The translations under genes were made by a program, and so were the position numbers. Below, one piece after another: positions 1-8,276 of a DNA stretch of 44,140 bases (positions are counted from its first letter, which is position 1; every line of letters starts with the position of its first letter). This DNA comes from a virus. The stretch lies in the IMG/VR virus record IMGVR_UViG_3300013005_000068, positions 1 through 44,140 of that record. One strand, given 5' to 3'. The notes beneath the pieces were generated by a model. The model saw nothing but the letters and a program-made list of their open reading frames with translations. It was not told the DNA's origin and searched no databases.

Positions 1-344
1 AATACTGCTACTTTGAAAAGTCCATCTGGATCGTCAGCTACAAACGCAGTAATATCCGAAGCGGTAATAGCGCCTGGATAGAATTGCTGTTGTAGCAACT
101 GTTTGGTAGTTGGGTTTGTGAACTGACAACCCATAAAAATACCAACGGCATCGGTTGCGGTAGCTGTGGTTGAAACACGGCTCAAAGCACCATCGGTGTT
201 CAGACGTACAACATCACCAAAGAAAATGGCGGTTGTAGAACCTGAAATGATGGGAATTGAACGAGTTTGACCAGCAAATACCTGACCACCAATCAAATTG
301 ATTGGTCTGAACCCATAGGGTCCTGATACGGTAGGATAAGCCAT
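1..344 (-). CDS. Virion structural (capsid-type) protein, C-terminus cut by window edge
   Basis: The reading frame starts at an ATG at 344 behind a good AGGAG ribosome site and runs off the left edge, leaving 114 residues. It begins MAYPTVSGPYGFRPINLIGG and is rich in small and beta-forming residues with no charged coiled coil, like the small capsid or head proteins common in metagenomic podoviruses. It is the last gene seen after terminase, portal, scaffold candidate and the 149-aa gene, exactly where a coat or decoration protein is expected. No other coat protein is visible, so this may be the major capsid protein itself. The family assignment is from remembered similarity and position; no catalytic motif applies. 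Confidence 0.6.
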   Translation of the reverse strand, partial: MAYPTVSGPYGFRPINLIGGQVFAGQTRSIPIISGSTTAIFFGDVVRLNTDGALSRVSTTATATDAVGIFMGCQFTNPTTKQLLQQQFYPGAITASDITAFVADDPDGLFKVAV

Positions 345-363
345 TTAAAACTCCTAATTAAGT

Positions 364-813
364 TTAGTTACCTTTTCCAAAAGTCACCGTAGATTTTTTC
401 TCATTAAAGAGGGGCATCCTTGGGTCATTCTGGCGCATTAAATTATTGTCTACAGCGTCCATCTGACTTTCGGCTTGAATTCGGTAATGTTTATTACGTT
501 GTTCAACGAACTCTTCTGGAGTTTTGCAAAGCAATAACCCGCCAATCTCAATGTTGTCCTTAAAGCGACTATTGGGATCAACTAGCAGTTGGAATTTGGG
601 TTGTTCTTCAAGTGCCACAGGTTCCCAACCTTCTCTTAGTTTCCCAGAGAGATTGCGGGGGTCCGCCTGATTTAGCGTTGAAGTACGAATCCAACGATAC
701 TTATACCCAGCCTGTTTATCTGGCTCAGGGAGAAGCTCCGCTGGCGCCCACTGCTTAGGACGCTCACTGATTTCTCTGGTATCTACTTCACGAGTAATTC
801 TGTTGTTAGCCAT
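364..813 (-). CDS. Conserved phage protein of the head module, function unknown
   Basis: A 149-aa soluble, charged protein starting at an ATG behind GGAGG. It has no membrane segment and no motif I can assign. It lies one base downstream of the scaffold candidate and 19 bases upstream of the capsid-type gene, so it is transcribed with the head genes. Plausible roles are a minor head protein or assembly factor; this rests on position only. Confidence 0.6.
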   Translation of the reverse strand: MANNRITREVDTREISERPKQWAPAELLPEPDKQAGYKYRWIRTSTLNQADPRNLSGKLREGWEPVALEEQPKFQLLVDPNSRFKDNIEIGGLLLCKTPEEFVEQRNKHYRIQAESQMDAVDNNLMRQNDPRMPLFNEKKSTVTFGKGN

Positions 814-814
814 A

Positions 815-1804
815 TTAGGCCTCCATTTTTATAAGTTCACGGGCATATTGCTCTGGGGTCAAACCTAACTTCTTCGCTATCGCAAGCTGGGACGTATTTA
901 GCTTGATTTTCTTAGAAGATGTACTTCGACTCGCAGGTGCAACTACCGTACTCGGTTTTAACCGAGGTGTACTTTTTTCATCGTCAACTTTCTCCCCCTC
1001 GAAATTCTCAGGGAAACGCCTACGCATAGTTTCGTCTATGCGCTTGTAGTACTCGTCAGTAGTCGCATATGCTAGCCCGTTTTCTTTGACAAGCTTCTCG
1101 TGAAGCCCTAAGGCTAGGCTTGTCATTTCGTCATCTTGACCAAACCAAGAGTTACGCTCTTGCCAAGCCGAAGCTTTTTGGTCACGGACAGGCGCTGCTT
1201 CCGTCTGTTGTGGTATTTTTACTTCATTTTCTTGCTCTTGTAAAGCCTTTCGCTGATTTATATTTTCAGCGTAGTTAGACGCCTTCTCAATTTTCATCTT
1301 AGCAGTGGTTAATTTATCCTGTGCTTCGACTAATTTTTCAGAATCACCAGCGTCATAGGCTTCTCTATATTCCTTTTTAGCCATATCTAGCTCGCGCTCA
1401 GCACTCGTCTTAAACGAACTAATTGCTGCTTCATCGCTAGAATTAACCCTGCCTTTAAGCTGTTTTATCTCTTCGTAGAGGCTTTTAGCTACTTGAACAG
1501 CTTCTTGTTGTTCTCGTAAGGCTTTTTCTTTCTCCCTACGTTCGTCGTGATAAAACTTCCTAAAAGCATCAATTTTGCTTCTGGCTTCTTGAGAATAGAG
1601 GTCTAACTCGTCTTTTTCGACCTTTTCTACAAATTCAGGTTTTGAAGTTCTACGCCCTCTATCTTCAACGGGAGTGTCATCTTCAATCTCAATTTCAATC
1701 TTGTCTTCCTCTTCTACGGGTTTACCCTTAGATTCTACTTCTTCTACGGGTTTACCCTCGTCTTTTACTTCATCTATTTCATCAGGAAATTTGTAATTTT
1801 CCAT
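815..1804 (-). CDS. Probable capsid scaffolding protein
   Basis: A 329-aa, very highly charged protein. Residues 1-60 are acidic and low in complexity, with a repeated GKPVEE block. Residues about 70-200 are predicted to be long helix or coiled coil, rich in E, K, Q and R. A short basic C-terminal helix follows (LAIAKKLGLTPEQYARELIK). This composition, the lack of an enzyme motif and the position between portal and capsid-type gene are typical of podovirus scaffolding proteins, which fill the procapsid and leave before DNA packaging. The start has a strong AAGGAG site. Scaffold is inferred from architecture and synteny. Confidence 0.65.
   Translation of the reverse strand: MENYKFPDEIDEVKDEGKPVEEVESKGKPVEEEDKIEIEIEDDTPVEDRGRRTSKPEFVEKVEKDELDLYSQEARSKIDAFRKFYHDERREKEKALREQQEAVQVAKSLYEEIKQLKGRVNSSDEAAISSFKTSAERELDMAKKEYREAYDAGDSEKLVEAQDKLTTAKMKIEKASNYAENINQRKALQEQENEVKIPQQTEAAPVRDQKASAWQERNSWFGQDDEMTSLALGLHEKLVKENGLAYATTDEYYKRIDETMRRRFPENFEGEKVDDEKSTPRLKPSTVVAPASRSTSSKKIKLNTSQLAIAKKLGLTPEQYARELIKMEA
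1711..1758. repeat. Tandem 18-bp repeat inside the scaffold gene
   Basis: CTTCTACGGGTTTACCCT occurs at 1711-1728 and again at 1741-1758, a 30-bp period. It encodes the duplicated GKPVEE block in the acidic N-terminal segment of the scaffold candidate and looks like slippage within low-complexity coding sequence. Confidence 0.85.
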
Positions 1805-1816
1805 ATCGTCAGCTCC

Positions 1817-2221
1817 TTATTTACGTTTAATGCCACGTGGATCGTCAACTACACCTTCTACGGAGTCATCATTAATGATGCGAAACTCCCGCCCATGAAT
1901 TACTAATCGAGTACCAGCATTCGGTCTAACAAGGACAAAATCACCCTTTTTACACCAAGCTCCCGTTGGGAACCGTACTGGATCCTTATAGCAATCTGGA
2001 CCTAGATCTACTACAAACAACACCGTTGTCAAAAGTTCGTCATATCGTAGGGTCTCGTCTGCTTTTAAAATCCCCCCGTCGTGTTCTTTTTCAACCTCAG
2101 GAATAGCACATAAAATGCGGTATCCAGAAGGTTTAGGTAGTTGTGTTGCTTTTTCTTCATTTGACTTATCAAGCAGCTGCGCCAAATCCACCGCCTTATT
2201 TAAGTCGATCGTTTCACTCAT
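1817..2221 (-). CDS. Phage GroES-like co-chaperonin
   Basis: A 134-aa protein whose residues about 30-134 follow the GroES beta-barrel pattern: P-x-G-x-R-I-L near residue 34, a GGILKADETLR stretch where GroES has its mobile loop, then VVDLGPDCY, KKGDFVLVRPNAGTR and the closing IINDDSVEGVV. Bacterial GroES is about 97 aa; the extra 30 residues are an N-terminal extension. Known phage GroES analogues (T4 gp31, RB49 CocO) replace host GroES in the GroEL cavity to fold the major capsid protein. Its place between portal and scaffold candidate fits coat-protein folding. It overlaps the 61-aa gene by 8 bases, suggesting translational coupling. Confidence 0.8.
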   Translation of the reverse strand: MSETIDLNKAVDLAQLLDKSNEEKATQLPKPSGYRILCAIPEVEKEHDGGILKADETLRYDELLTTVLFVVDLGPDCYKDPVRFPTGAWCKKGDFVLVRPNAGTRLVIHGREFRIINDDSVEGVVDDPRGIKRK

Positions 2222-2399
2222 CCGTATTCTCCATTTTGTCTTTGAGGTCTAATACGTAACCCCTTGCAGTAAGCAGACCTCTAATCTCTCCACAAAGTTT
2301 TTGATACTGAACGTGATCTAAATTACCTATAACTACCGATTCTTTTAACTGCTCAACCTTATCGTCTATCTGTTTAGCAATTAGTTCTAACCCTGTCAT
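2214..2399 (-). CDS. Small conserved protein between portal and GroES-like genes
   Basis: A 61-aa helical protein overlapping the portal gene by 4 bases (ATGA type) and the GroES-like gene by 8 bases, so it is translated within a tightly coupled operon. I see no motif. Position suggests a minor head or portal-associated factor, but nothing in the sequence confirms this. Confidence 0.6.
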   Translation of the reverse strand: MTGLELIAKQIDDKVEQLKESVVIGNLDHVQYQKLCGEIRGLLTARGYVLDLKDKMENTDE

Positions 2400-4906
2400 T
2401 TGTTATCCTTTTTTTGTCTAGAAGCATTTATTTGAGCAGCTATTAGCTGTGCAGCTATCTGCCCTTTCTGAGTGTCAATCTGGTCTTTCTTATGAGCCAT
2501 ATCAATACCCATCCGTGTACCTTCCATCTGCTCCCTGCGGTCTAGCTCGTCTTTTTCTTTAGCCATCTTCGCTCCGAGCTTAGTACCCTCTAGCTCGCCT
2601 TGAATCTCAACTCGCTCACGGTCAATGCTTAACTGCTCTTGTCTTAAGGCAACGTCAGCCTGATCTTTCTGTATCTTGCGGTCAAGTTCTTTTGCTTTAA
2701 GTTCAAGTTCTTGCATCTGCATCTGGATAATTGGATCCTGAGCCTGTTGCTGGGCTTGAGCTTGAGCCATCTGAGCTTGATTTTGTTGTAACAACTGGGC
2801 AGAAGCCTGAGCCACCAACCTAGACAACTGAATCTCGTACTCTTGAGGCATAGTCTCCTCGTCGTCGTTGAGGTACGGTATTGGTCCACCGACTTGCTGC
2901 TCAATCTGTTGACGATACTTAAAGCCAAAATGCTCCGCTATATGTGCTTGCAAAGAAGCCGCAATCTGCTGCGCCATAGGGTTCTGCCCAATTACTTGTT
3001 GAGTCATCGGGTCTTGCAAGAAGTTATTGTGAGCCATTAAATGCGCATCGTGGTCTTGATATGCAAAGGCTTTCAAAGGTTTGCCGTTCATTGCACCCAT
3101 GTTTTCCGAAATCGGATCACGTGGTTTCTGGTCTTCTTGTAACGGAATAAGTTTTTGAGCGTTGCGAATTCCCAACACATCTAACATCTGGCGATGTAAC
3201 TGCGGCAGGTTATAAATCTGCGGCGCCCCTTGAGCCAACTGAAGAACTGCTTGGTACTGAACAATCTTTTGCGCCATCGTTGCTGCATTAGGGTCACTGA
3301 CTGGAATAACGTCCACCATGTCATAGTCCGCTTTCTTAGCTCTGGGCGTACCTTCTTCTGGAGTGTAGTTGTACTCGTCAGGTGTGTAGTCACGGATTAT
3401 TTCTTTTAATAACCGCAACTCTTGTTTCATCGAATAGTGGATTCTTGACTGAACCGCACTCATCACCTTCAGGGTTCTCTCCAAAATTGCCAGTGTCGTC
3501 CCCACAGGAGCCTGTGCGCTCATATCACTGATCTTCATATCCCCTGCCGATGCAAAGCGTCTGCCTTCTTCGACAATTGTGCCTAAAAGAGAGTAGAGGA
3601 CTTGTGATGGTTCCTTGTATGGCAAGGTCATTAAGTTGTCTTTGATTGCTCCGCTAGGTACGTCTACATCTCTGAACTCGCCTGGGGCAATCGGAGTGTC
3701 GTCACCTTTGACCCGCAATCCACGGGTCTTAAAGCCACCTGGCAGATTCGATAAGGTTCCTGCATCAACAAGTTGTCGGATAAGAGAAGTACCCGACTTA
3801 GCAAAGGCGCCAACCAAATGAATAAGCCCGAAGCAATAAAAGCCAAAGCCAGGCACATAGCCGTAATGTACAAAGTGCTGTCTTTTTTGTTTAGTCTCAT
3901 CTTCTGGTCTCCAGTTTCTGCGAATTGATAGGACATTCTGCGTTCCCTTTTCAATTGTTACAACATAAGGAAGAGCAATGCCTGTTTTTTCTCCATCTTC
4001 TTCATCTTCATAACCAGGCAAGTCAAGGTCTACATGCATCTCTAATAACTTGTAGCGGTCATCCGATGTAGCTCTAAAGCCCATCTTTTCCGCAATTTTC
4101 TTCTCTACTTCATCCAAAGCTCCACTGGGGGTCTCAAGATCAATATCTCTATAAAAACCCGCAAACTGAAGTCGTTTAACCTCGTTCTCAGTTTTACGCA
4201 TCACATGAGTCACGCGTGGGGAACTCTGTAAATTAGAAGCACCGTATGGAACCACGATGTCTTCTGCTGGGATAAACATAGAGACTTGACGTTCCATGTG
4301 TGGGTCGTAATACACTTTCTTAAACGCATTACCCGCTAAACCCAAGCCCCATATCATTCTTTCATGCTCAGGTCGGAATTCTTGCATTACATCTGTTAAC
4401 TGATAGTTCATGTCATCTTGAACTCGCTGAGCCGCATCTTTAATCTGTGGGGTCTCTTTACCAATAATGACAGTCTTAACTGGACCTGCGGCTGGGAAAG
4501 TCTCCATAATAGTCTCAGACTGGAACTTCACTAGTGCTTCACTTAATAGTGGGTGATACACACCGCAAGCACCTTCCCATGGCTCTGTTCTTTCCTCAAT
4601 CTTCATACCCAATAGCTCAAGTCCGTCTACATAGGTCTGAATCCAATCTTTACGGGCGGAGATGTCATCGTCAAAGTCCCCTAGTAAATCACCTGCAATC
4701 TCAGTAAGGTCTCCCTCGCTCATGTACTCCGCAAGGTTTGCGTCAAAGTCTTCTGCGGAAGGTTCGGCAGGTTCTATCTCAATCTCCATACCGTCAATCC
4801 CAATCTTGACTGACTCTGGGTCTACAATCTCAATCTCAATGGGTTCTTCTTCAACAATAGAGTCAAGTCCGACAGGGGCTTGATACAGGGCTTTTTCAAT
4901 TGACAT
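2396..4906 (-). CDS. Portal protein (P22-like)
   Basis: An 836-aa protein directly after large terminase. It has an acidic N-terminus (1-80), a mixed alpha/beta body, and an extended Q-, A- and M-rich helical C-terminus (about 670-836) resembling the helical barrel of P22-type portals. The segment KISDMSAQAPVGTTLAILER near residues 460-480 is typical of podovirus portals with long stems. The dodecameric portal forms the DNA entry vertex, nucleates capsid assembly and docks terminase and tail. P22 portal is 725 aa, so this one is long, mainly at the C-terminus. The start has an AAGGA site and is 9 bases from terL. Confidence 0.85.
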   Translation of the reverse strand: MSIEKALYQAPVGLDSIVEEEPIEIEIVDPESVKIGIDGMEIEIEPAEPSAEDFDANLAEYMSEGDLTEIAGDLLGDFDDDISARKDWIQTYVDGLELLGMKIEERTEPWEGACGVYHPLLSEALVKFQSETIMETFPAAGPVKTVIIGKETPQIKDAAQRVQDDMNYQLTDVMQEFRPEHERMIWGLGLAGNAFKKVYYDPHMERQVSMFIPAEDIVVPYGASNLQSSPRVTHVMRKTENEVKRLQFAGFYRDIDLETPSGALDEVEKKIAEKMGFRATSDDRYKLLEMHVDLDLPGYEDEEDGEKTGIALPYVVTIEKGTQNVLSIRRNWRPEDETKQKRQHFVHYGYVPGFGFYCFGLIHLVGAFAKSGTSLIRQLVDAGTLSNLPGGFKTRGLRVKGDDTPIAPGEFRDVDVPSGAIKDNLMTLPYKEPSQVLYSLLGTIVEEGRRFASAGDMKISDMSAQAPVGTTLAILERTLKVMSAVQSRIHYSMKQELRLLKEIIRDYTPDEYNYTPEEGTPRAKKADYDMVDVIPVSDPNAATMAQKIVQYQAVLQLAQGAPQIYNLPQLHRQMLDVLGIRNAQKLIPLQEDQKPRDPISENMGAMNGKPLKAFAYQDHDAHLMAHNNFLQDPMTQQVIGQNPMAQQIAASLQAHIAEHFGFKYRQQIEQQVGGPIPYLNDDEETMPQEYEIQLSRLVAQASAQLLQQNQAQMAQAQAQQQAQDPIIQMQMQELELKAKELDRKIQKDQADVALRQEQLSIDRERVEIQGELEGTKLGAKMAKEKDELDRREQMEGTRMGIDMAHKKDQIDTQKGQIAAQLIAAQINASRQKKDNK

Positions 4907-4915
4907 AATCTATCC

Positions 4916-6442
4916 TTAGTAATACGCAGCTTTACGTCTGCCGTATTTATACAAAAAATCATCTTCTGGTTCGTCACTGGGCAGACGAATAAATCCACCT
5001 TGCCTAAAACGCAATAAGGCTAATGTCGTTGAGTCTACCAAATCGTCATTCACTCCGCTAGGGAAATCGTTACACTCCTCAATTACTTCCTTCGCCCACC
5101 GATGCTCTGGCGCCCAGACAATGCCTGCCGAGAACAAATCTGATACAGCATTAACGCGAGAGATTTTGTCTTGACCTTTGCCAGGTGTGAACTCCCCGAC
5201 TGGTACGCCCATGCGCCGTAATTCTTGGTAGAGAGCCGCCCCATTGGACTTCTTTTCAACCATAAACGAATCTGGTTCCCATTCTTTGTACTCTTCAAGT
5301 ACAAGCTTTTTGAGGTCTGGGAACTCCATCCGTTTTTTAATGGAATTGAGAAGGATAATGTTGTAGTTACTCGTCTCTTCGTTAAAGAACACCCCCCACG
5401 TTGTGAGCGCATTGTAATCCGCACGATTGTTTGCCTCCTGAGCTGCGTCTAAAGACATAATCACAAATTCACAGTCTGGCGGGTCATCTTTTTCCCAAAT
5501 CTGCCACCATTCCCGTTTAATTAAAGCACCTTCTTCTGAGGTAGGCTGTTGTAAATACTGGGCATTCCAGTACCGCACATCTAAAGAAGCCTTCTTTGCT
5601 AGTAACTCTTCAATAGACCAGAATTCGGGCCAAAGCGGTTTACCTGAGGGCATAATCGCAGGAAAATCCACCACTTCCCAGTCTTCTGCATCCTCATTTT
5701 TGACCATATGATTGACAATTTGCCCTGTCAAATCAAGTTTTGACCAGCGAGTCATCACGACAATAATAGCCCCACCAGGCATAAGACGCTGAATAGGCCC
5801 AGATTGAAACCACTCCCAAGCTGGTAGAAAAACGTCAGCTCTGTTTTGTTTAGCGTCTTGCTCAGAGTGAGGGTCGTCAATGATAAATAGATCTGCACCA
5901 CGACCAGCCAAAGCACCGCCAACACCAATAGCAAAATATTCTCCATTGTAATTAGTCCCCCATCTAGACGCCGATTTACTGTCGGCTTGCAGTTCTACCG
6001 CTGGAAATATCTCTTTATAAGAGTCTGAACTGACCAAATTCCTAACTCTACGACCGAAATTAACAGCAAGATCAGCCGTATGCGAAGCCATAATGACCTT
6101 CTTATGAGGGTATTTACCCAAAAACCATGCGGGTGCAAGATAGGAGATAAGTTCGGATTTGCCATGACGCGGTGCAATATTGACAACAACCCGTTTCTTC
6201 TTGCCTGCAGCGATTTCTTCAAAGATTCTAGCCAATTTCTCATGGTGTTCACCTACTTTATAGCCTGGATATACATGGTCGATAAAGTCAAGGAAGTTTT
6301 CCTTGCCATCTTCTTGTACTGTTTCGGTTTTATAGGTCTTAATTAGTTTTAAAGTATGCCTTTTCTTGTCTGGCGGCATACCAGGCACAGCTTTTTCAAG
6401 TATTGCGATGTCTTCTTTAGTTAATTTACGCTGAAGTGTCAT
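4916..6442 (-). CDS. terL: Terminase large subunit
   Basis: A 508-aa DNA-packaging motor. The ATPase domain has a Walker A-like APRHGKSE at about residues 90-97 and a Walker B plus catalytic acid in LFIIDDPHSE at about 185-194. The coupling motif region VVMTRW is near 228-233. The RNase H-like nuclease domain begins with MSLDAAQEANNRADYNA (acids near 332 and 342) and ends with the acidic GVNDDLVDSTTLALL. Length and order match headful-type TerL proteins. Its start overlaps the upstream small terminase candidate by 4 bases. No frameshift or missing motif is apparent. Confidence 0.93.
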   Translation of the reverse strand: MTLQRKLTKEDIAILEKAVPGMPPDKKRHTLKLIKTYKTETVQEDGKENFLDFIDHVYPGYKVGEHHEKLARIFEEIAAGKKKRVVVNIAPRHGKSELISYLAPAWFLGKYPHKKVIMASHTADLAVNFGRRVRNLVSSDSYKEIFPAVELQADSKSASRWGTNYNGEYFAIGVGGALAGRGADLFIIDDPHSEQDAKQNRADVFLPAWEWFQSGPIQRLMPGGAIIVVMTRWSKLDLTGQIVNHMVKNEDAEDWEVVDFPAIMPSGKPLWPEFWSIEELLAKKASLDVRYWNAQYLQQPTSEEGALIKREWWQIWEKDDPPDCEFVIMSLDAAQEANNRADYNALTTWGVFFNEETSNYNIILLNSIKKRMEFPDLKKLVLEEYKEWEPDSFMVEKKSNGAALYQELRRMGVPVGEFTPGKGQDKISRVNAVSDLFSAGIVWAPEHRWAKEVIEECNDFPSGVNDDLVDSTTLALLRFRQGGFIRLPSDEPEDDFLYKYGRRKAAYY

Positions 6443-6999
6443 TTTTTAGACTTGATTTCTCTAGCTTCTACGTCAATTGCCTTGTGTTTTAAGCTAGAAA
6501 GCGTCTCAAATAGCTCTTTTTCGACCTCTTCGATGCTCTGCACCTTCATTGTGACCTCAGAACGCTTCTTAAACGCATCAATTCCGTCTACTTCACCCAA
6601 ATCCCGTAAGGCTCTAAGCCTGTCTTTGGTGTTTGAGGCATGTTCTACCTCATAAAGTAGCTTATTAACCACATACATCTTCATTTCAGCTAGGTCGTCC
6701 ACAAGTTGCACGTTCATTTGGGACACCATACCTGCCAAATAAGCCAATGTCTCATTAGGATAGTTCTTAAACTCAGGTCTAGCTTTTGGGTCATTCATCA
6801 TCTGGGTAGCAATTTCTGTTGCTTGCGCCACATGTTCAGCAGTGGGAGAAAGTGGGTTGCCGTTAAGTTCAGCAAGTAAGGTGATAGTCCTAGCTCGTGC
6901 GTCTAACTCTTCTTTTGGAGACAGTTCTGGAAAGGCTTCGGTAGCGTTGGCTGGAAGCAGTACGTCCTCTTCTATGTGAGGAATAATTATATTTTCCAT
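6439..6999 (-). CDS. Probable terminase small subunit
   Basis: A 186-aa acidic, largely helical protein immediately upstream of terL with a 4-base ATGA overlap. The central part (about 60-150) is predicted helix, including KNYPNETLAYLAGMVSQMN and TKDRLRALRDLGEVDG; the C-terminus is a charged helix (SIEEVEKELFETLSSLK). No classical HTH is obvious. Small terminase recognises the packaging start and regulates TerL, and genes coding this role normally precede terL. The assignment is mainly synteny. It is the first gene of the leftward late region. Confidence 0.6.
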   Translation of the reverse strand: MENIIIPHIEEDVLLPANATEAFPELSPKEELDARARTITLLAELNGNPLSPTAEHVAQATEIATQMMNDPKARPEFKNYPNETLAYLAGMVSQMNVQLVDDLAEMKMYVVNKLLYEVEHASNTKDRLRALRDLGEVDGIDAFKKRSEVTMKVQSIEEVEKELFETLSSLKHKAIDVEAREIKSKK

Positions 7000-7366
7000 C
7001 TATCCTCGGTCATCGTAAAACCCTTGATGGGTGAATTCTATACTAAAAATAATATTAAAGGAAACAAGTACCTTGAATAAAAGTGACGGGGGGTGTTTCT
7101 GTAAGTACTTAATGCCGATTCGGTTAGAGCAATGTATGGGGGGAGGGTGTTATAGATGATGAAGGGGGTAGGTACGTCCTGGTGCCAATTGTTAGAGGAG
7201 ATTCACCACTTATGATGTAGAAAATGTGGGTAAAGGGTTGTTTAAATGAGATGGGGGGTGTTTGGAAAAACGTGGGGTTATTTGTGCTCCTTATGGGGTA
7301 TGGGGGGCGCGGGTCCCATCTGAGCAGTTTAGGGGGGTGGGGGTAGGTGGGGTAAGCCCCCAATAC
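7000..7366. other. G-rich divergent intergenic region, candidate packaging/terminus and regulatory region
   Basis: This gap separates the leftward late genes from the rightward early genes. The plus strand carries ten runs of four or more G between 7088 and 7352, including five runs of six (7088, 7138, 7254, 7302, 7332). GGGGGGTGTTT occurs at 7088 and 7254, and TATGGGGGG at 7135 and 7299, giving two copies of a two-part pattern about 165 bp apart. The cluster at 7332-7352 could form a G-quadruplex, and GGGG-TAAG-CCCC at 7349-7360 could form a hairpin. I see no credible gene; the 79-codon leftward frame at 7124-7363 is P/T/S-rich low complexity. Next to terminase, a pac or cos site is plausible but unproven. 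Confidence 0.45.
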
Positions 7367-7395
7367 TTGACATATACCATCATTTAATGCATAAT
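7367..7395 (+). promoter_or_regulatory. Strong sigma70-type early promoter
   Basis: TTGACA at 7367-7372, a 17-base spacer, then CATAAT at 7390-7395. Transcription should start near 7402, 36 bases before the gene at 7438. The segment ATAATTTAGTCATGG is shared, with one change, by the promoter at 8277. A small hairpin (GGCAG 7404-7408 with CTGCC 7415-7419) lies right at the predicted 5' end. Confidence 0.8.
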
Positions 7396-7437
7396 TTAGT
7401 CATGGCAGTAATTCCTGCCGTTAACAGGGAGATTCAC

Positions 7438-7899
7438 ATGAGTAATAAGTCCTATGCAGTACAGCAGTTTGACCGTGCAACTAAACGAGCAGTAGAGTTT
7501 CGTCAAGCACTTGTTAAGAACTTGGCTAAGTCTAAAGTTCATCGCAAGCGGATGGTCACACTTGCTAAACAACTCTGCAAAGAGCAGACCGAATCAACAT
7601 CGATGTGGTTTGATGTTGACGGGCATGAGCCATACCTTCGGGTTACTCTGGAAGACCTTGAGTCATTCAAAGACGATAGGTTAGTAAGCAGACTGTGGTA
7701 TTTATCTAACCTCGATGGGGTTAGAGAGCCGAAGTCTAGCGACTGGGCGCAGTCATTAAACCGTGACTATCGATTCGACTTCGATGGTTTCAGTGTGACG
7801 ATTAGCGCTTATGTCAAAAGCGACAGTCCTACCTGCCGTAAGGTAGTAGTTGGTAGTAAGACCGAAGTCATAAACGAATACAAAATTGTTTGCGACTAA
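7438..7899 (+). CDS. First early protein, function unknown
   Basis: A 153-aa protein. The start at 7438 is chosen because AACAGGGAG (7423-7431) sits just upstream; the in-frame ATG at 7387 lies inside the promoter, before the predicted transcript start. The N-terminal third is basic and helical (about residues 10-50), the rest mixed with a beta-rich end (DFDGFSVTISAYVKS). No known domain is recognised. Being first behind the strongest promoter suggests an immediate-early role such as host takeover, but that is inference. Confidence 0.75.
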   Translation: MSNKSYAVQQFDRATKRAVEFRQALVKNLAKSKVHRKRMVTLAKQLCKEQTESTSMWFDVDGHEPYLRVTLEDLESFKDDRLVSRLWYLSNLDGVREPKSSDWAQSLNRDYRFDFDGFSVTISAYVKSDSPTCRKVVVGSKTEVINEYKIVCD

Positions 7900-7919
7900 G
7901 CTTTCCCTGTAGTAAGCGT

Positions 7920-7945
7920 TGAGGGTGCGCTTCACCCTCATTTTT
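7920..7945 (+). terminator. Hairpin terminator or attenuator
   Basis: TGAGGGTG (7920-7927) pairs with CACCCTCA (7933-7940) around CGCTT, followed by TTTTT. It lies between the genes at 7438 and 7961, with the next AACAGGGAG starting one base after the T-run, so it probably lowers rather than stops expression of the 68-aa gene. Confidence 0.75.
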
Positions 7946-7960
7946 AACAGGGAGATAATT

Positions 7961-8167
7961 ATGAGAATGAAGCAAGAGCAATTATGTTTGTTTGATATTG
8001 GTGTTGAAGAAAAAGGTAGGAAAGGGTTTGATGAACCTAGAGGCTATATAGTTAGGTTTATAGCTAGAACAGGACGTACTTACTTAGTAAGGTATGAGCG
8101 TCGCCAAGCTAAAGAAGCATTACGGGCTTGGTCTAGCCACCCTTCAAAGCTTTTTGTTTATTGGTAA
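7961..8167 (+). CDS. Small basic early protein, unknown
   Basis: A 68-aa protein starting at the ATG at 7961 behind AACAGGGAG (7946-7954); an upstream ATG at 7919 would begin inside the terminator hairpin. It begins MRMKQEQLCLFDI, a short motif seen at the start of many small phage and plasmid proteins (QLxLFD), and has a basic C-terminal half (RTYLVRYERRQAKEAL). No domain recognised. It shares a transcript with the preceding gene, past the attenuator. Confidence 0.65.
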   Translation: MRMKQEQLCLFDIGVEEKGRKGFDEPRGYIVRFIARTGRTYLVRYERRQAKEALRAWSSHPSKLFVYW

Positions 8168-8174
8168 TACTCAG

Positions 8175-8196
8175 TCCTCTCACTTCGGTGGGAGGA
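8175..8196 (+). terminator. Stable UUCG hairpin after the 68-aa gene
   Basis: TCCTCTCAC (8175-8183), loop TTCG (8184-8187) and GTGGGAGGA (8188-8196) form a 9-bp stem with one G-U pair and an extra-stable UUCG tetraloop. Only a short TTT follows, so it may be a weak terminator or a 3' stabiliser. It precedes the next promoter region. Confidence 0.65.
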
Positions 8197-8202
8197 TTTG
8201 AT

Positions 8203-8238
8203 ACCAGTTATTTGTCCTCGCTCGCATCTGCGTGAGCG
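8203..8238 (+). repeat. Dispersed box ACCAGTTATYTGTCCTCGC, copy 1, with hairpin
   Basis: Bases 8203-8225 match 9115-9137 at 21 of 23 positions. In this copy the end of the box runs into a hairpin, CGCTCGC (8219-8225) with GTGAGCG (8232-8238). Both copies follow a terminator and precede a TTCAA-N6-TTGAA dyad. Function unknown. Confidence 0.7.
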
Positions 8239-8257
8239 TGTGTGCCTGATATATAAG

Positions 8258-8276
8258 GGTTCAACACCCATTGAAC
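8258..8276 (+). promoter_or_regulatory. TTCAA-N6-TTGAA dyad abutting the -35 box
   Basis: GTTCAACACCCATTGAAC at 8259-8276 is an inverted repeat with 6-bp arms that ends directly against the TTGACA at 8277. A regulator bound here would contact or block RNA polymerase at the promoter. It is one of four such dyads upstream of genes between 8.2 and 12.1 kb. Confidence 0.65.

Noticed and set aside
5697-5732. TTGACA-like sigma70 promoter on the minus strand inside terL
   Set aside because: The -10 would be TATGGT (four of six) and it lies within coding sequence; no gene start fits it.
7021-7080. Late promoter upstream of the small terminase candidate
   Set aside because: Only a weak TTGTTT-N19-TATAGA arrangement is visible on the minus strand, too poor to list as a promoter.
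7124-7363. 79-codon leftward frame in the G-rich gap
   Set aside because: Its product is proline-, threonine- and serine-rich because the strand is C-rich; there is no ribosome site and it lies in a likely regulatory region.
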